Assembly (NCBI GenBank): GCA_030427505.1
Contig: JAUICH010000009.1
Span: forward strand, 124,001 to 188,000
DNA from: Verrucomicrobiia bacterium
Lineage (GTDB): Bacteria; Verrucomicrobiota; Verrucomicrobiia; Verrucomicrobiales; DEV007
Reading direction: 5' to 3'
Length of the DNA: 64,000 nucleotides
Part shown: one piece after another, positions 61,699-64,000 of the stretch
Position numbering within the stretch: the first letter of the stretch is position 1
Layout: each line of letters begins with the position of its first letter
The notes under the pieces: generated by a model
What the model saw: the letters and a program-made list of their open reading frames with translations, nothing else
Told to the model about the DNA's origin: nothing
The model's database searches: none
Position numbers and translations under genes: made by a program

Positions 61699-64000
61699 TC
61701 ACCAGTCGACGATGAAGTGCTTCAACCGGAGGCGCTCCGCCACCCGGTTCGCCTCCACGGAACGTTCTCCCCCGCTTCGCGCGAGTTGGTCCGCCAGTTC
61801 CACGGCCTCTTTCCACTTCTGCCGCACCTGAAACAAATGGATGGCGGCGAACCCGGCCCGGAAGTACCAATCCAGTTCCTCCATGGACAAGGCCGCGGAG
61901 GCAGCCGTGCCTTCCTCCTGAGTCCGAATGACGCCGGTGTAGGCTTTCAACGCCGCTTCCGGCAGGCCAAGTTTCTCGTAACATTTGCCCAGCCGCACCC
62001 CGGCCTGAATGTCCCACTCCTGTCCGGCATCCGGCGTGTCCAAAACCTCTTGGAAAGTCTCGACCGCTTCCTGAAGGTAGCCCTGTCCCGAAGCATGCTC
62101 CGCCGCCGCCTTTAGGAACAGGGCATGGCCCTTGTCGCAAAGCACCGCCATTCGCAGTGGCCGCGGCACCGCCTCGCCGTTTTGCAGAATGCTTTCAAAG
62201 ATGGCCAGGGCCTCATCCATGTCATCCGATCTCAGCTTCAACAGCCCCTGTTCCCGGCGAGCCTGTGCCGCCAAGTCACCGCCCAGAGCGGCCACGCGGC
62301 CCCAAAGCAACATGGCCTTGTCCTGGCTCTCCGGCGTCAGGATCAGACTGGCGGCCTTGGCCGCGAAAAAGAGAGCGGTTTCGGCCAACTTGGAATCCGG
62401 GCGTTCCTCCACCAGCTTTTCAAAGTAGGTGATGGCGTTCGCATAGTCCCCGGCCCGAAAATAGACCTCACCGAGCTTCATGGAAACGCTGCCGCGCTGC
62501 GGCGATTCCGGCCACCCCTCCAGGAACTCGACACTTTTTTCGATCACGCCTTCATCGTTACCAGCGCGTTCCTCCACCCAGATGGCGACGTAGTCCAAAG
62601 TCTCCTGTTGCTCGACACTGAGATCACGCTGCCGGGCCACCTCCAGAGACTCACGGGCCGCGATCGGCTTGGGTGGAAACTGGTTCAGATAAAGTTCCGC
62701 CAGGGCCACGTCCGCGTCCGCCGCCTTGGGGTGATCCGGGAAGATTGCCGTGAACTCCTTCAACGCGTCGAAAGCCAGCGAGTCCGATTCCCGGGCCAGA
62801 TAGAGCGCGCGCTCCAGCATCAGTTCCGCGGACAATTGCTCCCCACTGGCGGTCTCGGAAAAGGGTTTCAGCCATCTTTGAGCCGCCTGTTCGTCTCCGG
62901 ACTGAAGCGCCGCCAGCGCGGCATTGAACGCGGCCCCGGCCTGGTCCTTCACATCCTGTCCCACGGCGGCCCCTCCAAAATTTTCCGCCGCCTCCACAAA
63001 CGCGCCTTCGCGGAAACGGACCCGGCCTTCCAGGTAGGACGCGTAGGCCAGGGCCTGAGGATCTTTGCTGACTTCACGAATACGCTCCGCCGCTTCCAAA
63101 ACCTGTTCCGGCTTCCGCTCGCGCAAAGCCACTTGCGCCAGGCGGATGCAGGCCAGAGCCCGGCCTGGATGGTTGTCCTTGCGAAAGGCAATCTCTTTCA
63201 GCCAGGTCATGGCTTCCAAGCCCTTACCCGCCTGAATCAGGGCCAGTCCCATCCAATAACGGGCCAGCCACTCTCTGCCCCGGTACTGCCCGTCCGAGGC
63301 CCACGACTCCAGCCGGGAACGCACGGTTTCGGACGACAGATCCAAAGAAGCCGGGAGGCGGCTTAGTATCGGAAGAATCAACGGACTGTCCGGAACTGCC
63401 TCGAAATGCTCCCACAGCCACTCAGCGGCTTCGCCGTCCCGCCCCTGGCGAATCAAGGCATCCACATAGTCCAGCCCCACCGCGTTCATGTCCGCCCGCG
63501 ACAGGGTCTGCCCCTGGTCCAACAGCTGACGGCAGAGGTTCAGACCATCTTCGCCTCTTGGATCCAGCAGCGCCAGCCGGGCTTCGATAGCCATCGCCCC
63601 GGTTCTGAGGTCTCCAGAGTAGTCCTCAACCGGCCCCAGACATTCCCGCGCCGCTGGTATGTCCTGCCGGGACAGATATAGCCGCGCCAACTGGAGGCGT
63701 ATCTCCACGGCTTCCCCAGGGTCATCCAAATCCAGCAAGGGTCTCAGCAACTCGATGGCTTGCCCTGTTTCGCCACTCTTTTCGAGCACGGTGGCGCGGG
63801 TCAACGCGGCCTCCTTCCAAAAAGGAAACCCTCTCTCCTGAGACAACCCGGCAAGCGCCGTGGCCGCTCCCCCCAACTGATGACTCTGGGCCAGGGCCAT
63901 GCCCTTCCAAAACCGGGCGAACGCGCTGCCCTCAATCAGCGGATCGGCCGCCAGCTCGACCGCTGCGGCGTTCTGGCCCGAGCGGACGAGCGCTTCAAGG
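61699..64000 (-). CDS. Tetratricopeptide-repeat protein (5' truncated)
   Basis: The frame is open to the right window edge, so the N terminus is missing. At least 767 residues are visible, nearly all helical. TPR-like repeats are frequent: AIELLRPLLDLDDPGEAVEI, AGDYANAITYFEKLVEERPD, then MDEALAIFESILQNG. No signal sequence is visible in this part. Such proteins usually act as scaffolds for protein complexes or envelope processes. Downstream of it (low coordinates) is the palindromic element and the aminotransferase. Confidence 0.85.
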   Translation of the reverse strand, partial: LEALVRSGQNAAAVELAADPLIEGSAFARFWKGMALAQSHQLGGAATALAGLSQERGFPFWKEAALTRATVLEKSGETGQAIELLRPLLDLDDPGEAVEIRLQLARLYLSRQDIPAARECLGPVEDYSGDLRTGAMAIEARLALLDPRGEDGLNLCRQLLDQGQTLSRADMNAVGLDYVDALIRQGRDGEAAEWLWEHFEAVPDSPLILPILSRLPASLDLSSETVRSRLESWASDGQYRGREWLARYWMGLALIQAGKGLEAMTWLKEIAFRKDNHPGRALACIRLAQVALRERKPEQVLEAAERIREVSKDPQALAYASYLEGRVRFREGAFVEAAENFGGAAVGQDVKDQAGAAFNAALAALQSGDEQAAQRWLKPFSETASGEQLSAELMLERALYLARESDSLAFDALKEFTAIFPDHPKAADADVALAELYLNQFPPKPIAARESLEVARQRDLSVEQQETLDYVAIWVEERAGNDEGVIEKSVEFLEGWPESPQRGSVSMKLGEVYFRAGDYANAITYFEKLVEERPDSKLAETALFFAAKAASLILTPESQDKAMLLWGRVAALGGDLAAQARREQGLLKLRSDDMDEALAIFESILQNGEAVPRPLRMAVLCDKGHALFLKAAAEHASGQGYLQEAVETFQEVLDTPDAGQEWDIQAGVRLGKCYEKLGLPEAALKAYTGVIRTQEEGTAASAALSMEELDWYFRAGFAAIHLFQVRQKWKEAVELADQLARSGGERSVEANRVAERLRLKHFIVDW

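Overview
The window reads as chromosomal DNA of a GC-rich Gram-negative bacterium of the PVC superphylum, most likely Verrucomicrobiota. This is inferred from gene content, since no rRNA or marker tree is available here: formylglycine sulfatases, an SHD1-domain protein, a large 'dehydrogenase plus heat-repeat plus cytochrome c' protein, a neutral-ceramidase-like protein, prepilin-type exported proteins and a type III secretion chaperone. I annotate 48 protein-coding genes. Two are cut by the window ends (the vWA-like gene at the left, the TPR gene at the right). I see no rRNA, tRNA, CRISPR array or intact transposase.

Layout. 1-7.9 kb: three-gene cell-envelope operon (vWA/glutamine-amidotransferase-like membrane protein, 1363-residue coiled-coil membrane protein, squalene-cyclase-fold repeat protein). 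8-15.9 kb: NAD and ADP-ribose neighbourhood (ADP-ribosylglycohydrolase, Sir2, nicotinamidase PncA, NrtR regulator, truncated globin, GAF protein, nicotinate phosphoribosyltransferase PncB), with two matching palindromic operators before nrtR and pncB. 16-17.9 kb: Fe-S assembly operon (rhodanese-like, IscU-like scaffold, SufT). 18-21.9 kb: BlaI repressor and a very long BlaR1-like peptidase. 21.9-24.6 kb: tandem thioredoxin-fold protein, small lipoprotein, exported haem-motif protein. 24.8-31.7 kb: two large paralogous proteins separated by a CesT-type chaperone, interpreted as a type III effector-chaperone-effector locus. 31.7-36 kb: palindromic repeats and two sulfatases. 36-49 kb: sugar ABC transport parts (binding protein and permease, no ATPase), metallo-hydrolase, cytochrome-tailed dehydrogenase, ceramidase-like protein, PH-domain protein, ABC-2 exporter, four-helix-bundle gene. 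49-64 kb: GcvH-like protein, CobW GTPase, prepilin fusion protein, radical SAM enzyme with a small HdrA-like Cys protein, methyltransferase, OstA/LptA-like protein, S4 protein, P-loop protein, pseudopilin, DUF4399 protein, class V aminotransferase and TPR protein.

How the parts fit. NrtR probably represses niacin salvage (pncA in its own operon, pncB at a distance) through a shared operator, CTTAGTGT-N7-ACACTAAG. The nrtR copy lies inside a perfect 53-bp palindrome ending 4 bases before the nrtR start codon. BlaI sites flank and overlap the blaI start, consistent with autoregulation and a BlaR1-type sensor. The most novel part is the effector-chaperone-effector locus: no secretion apparatus is in the window, so the assignment rests on the chaperone fold and the duplicated, disordered-N-terminus partners. 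Intergenic regions carry several families of non-coding palindromic or MITE-like elements, including two copies of a 215-bp element with 20-bp terminal inverted repeats, each placed at the 3' end of a gene.
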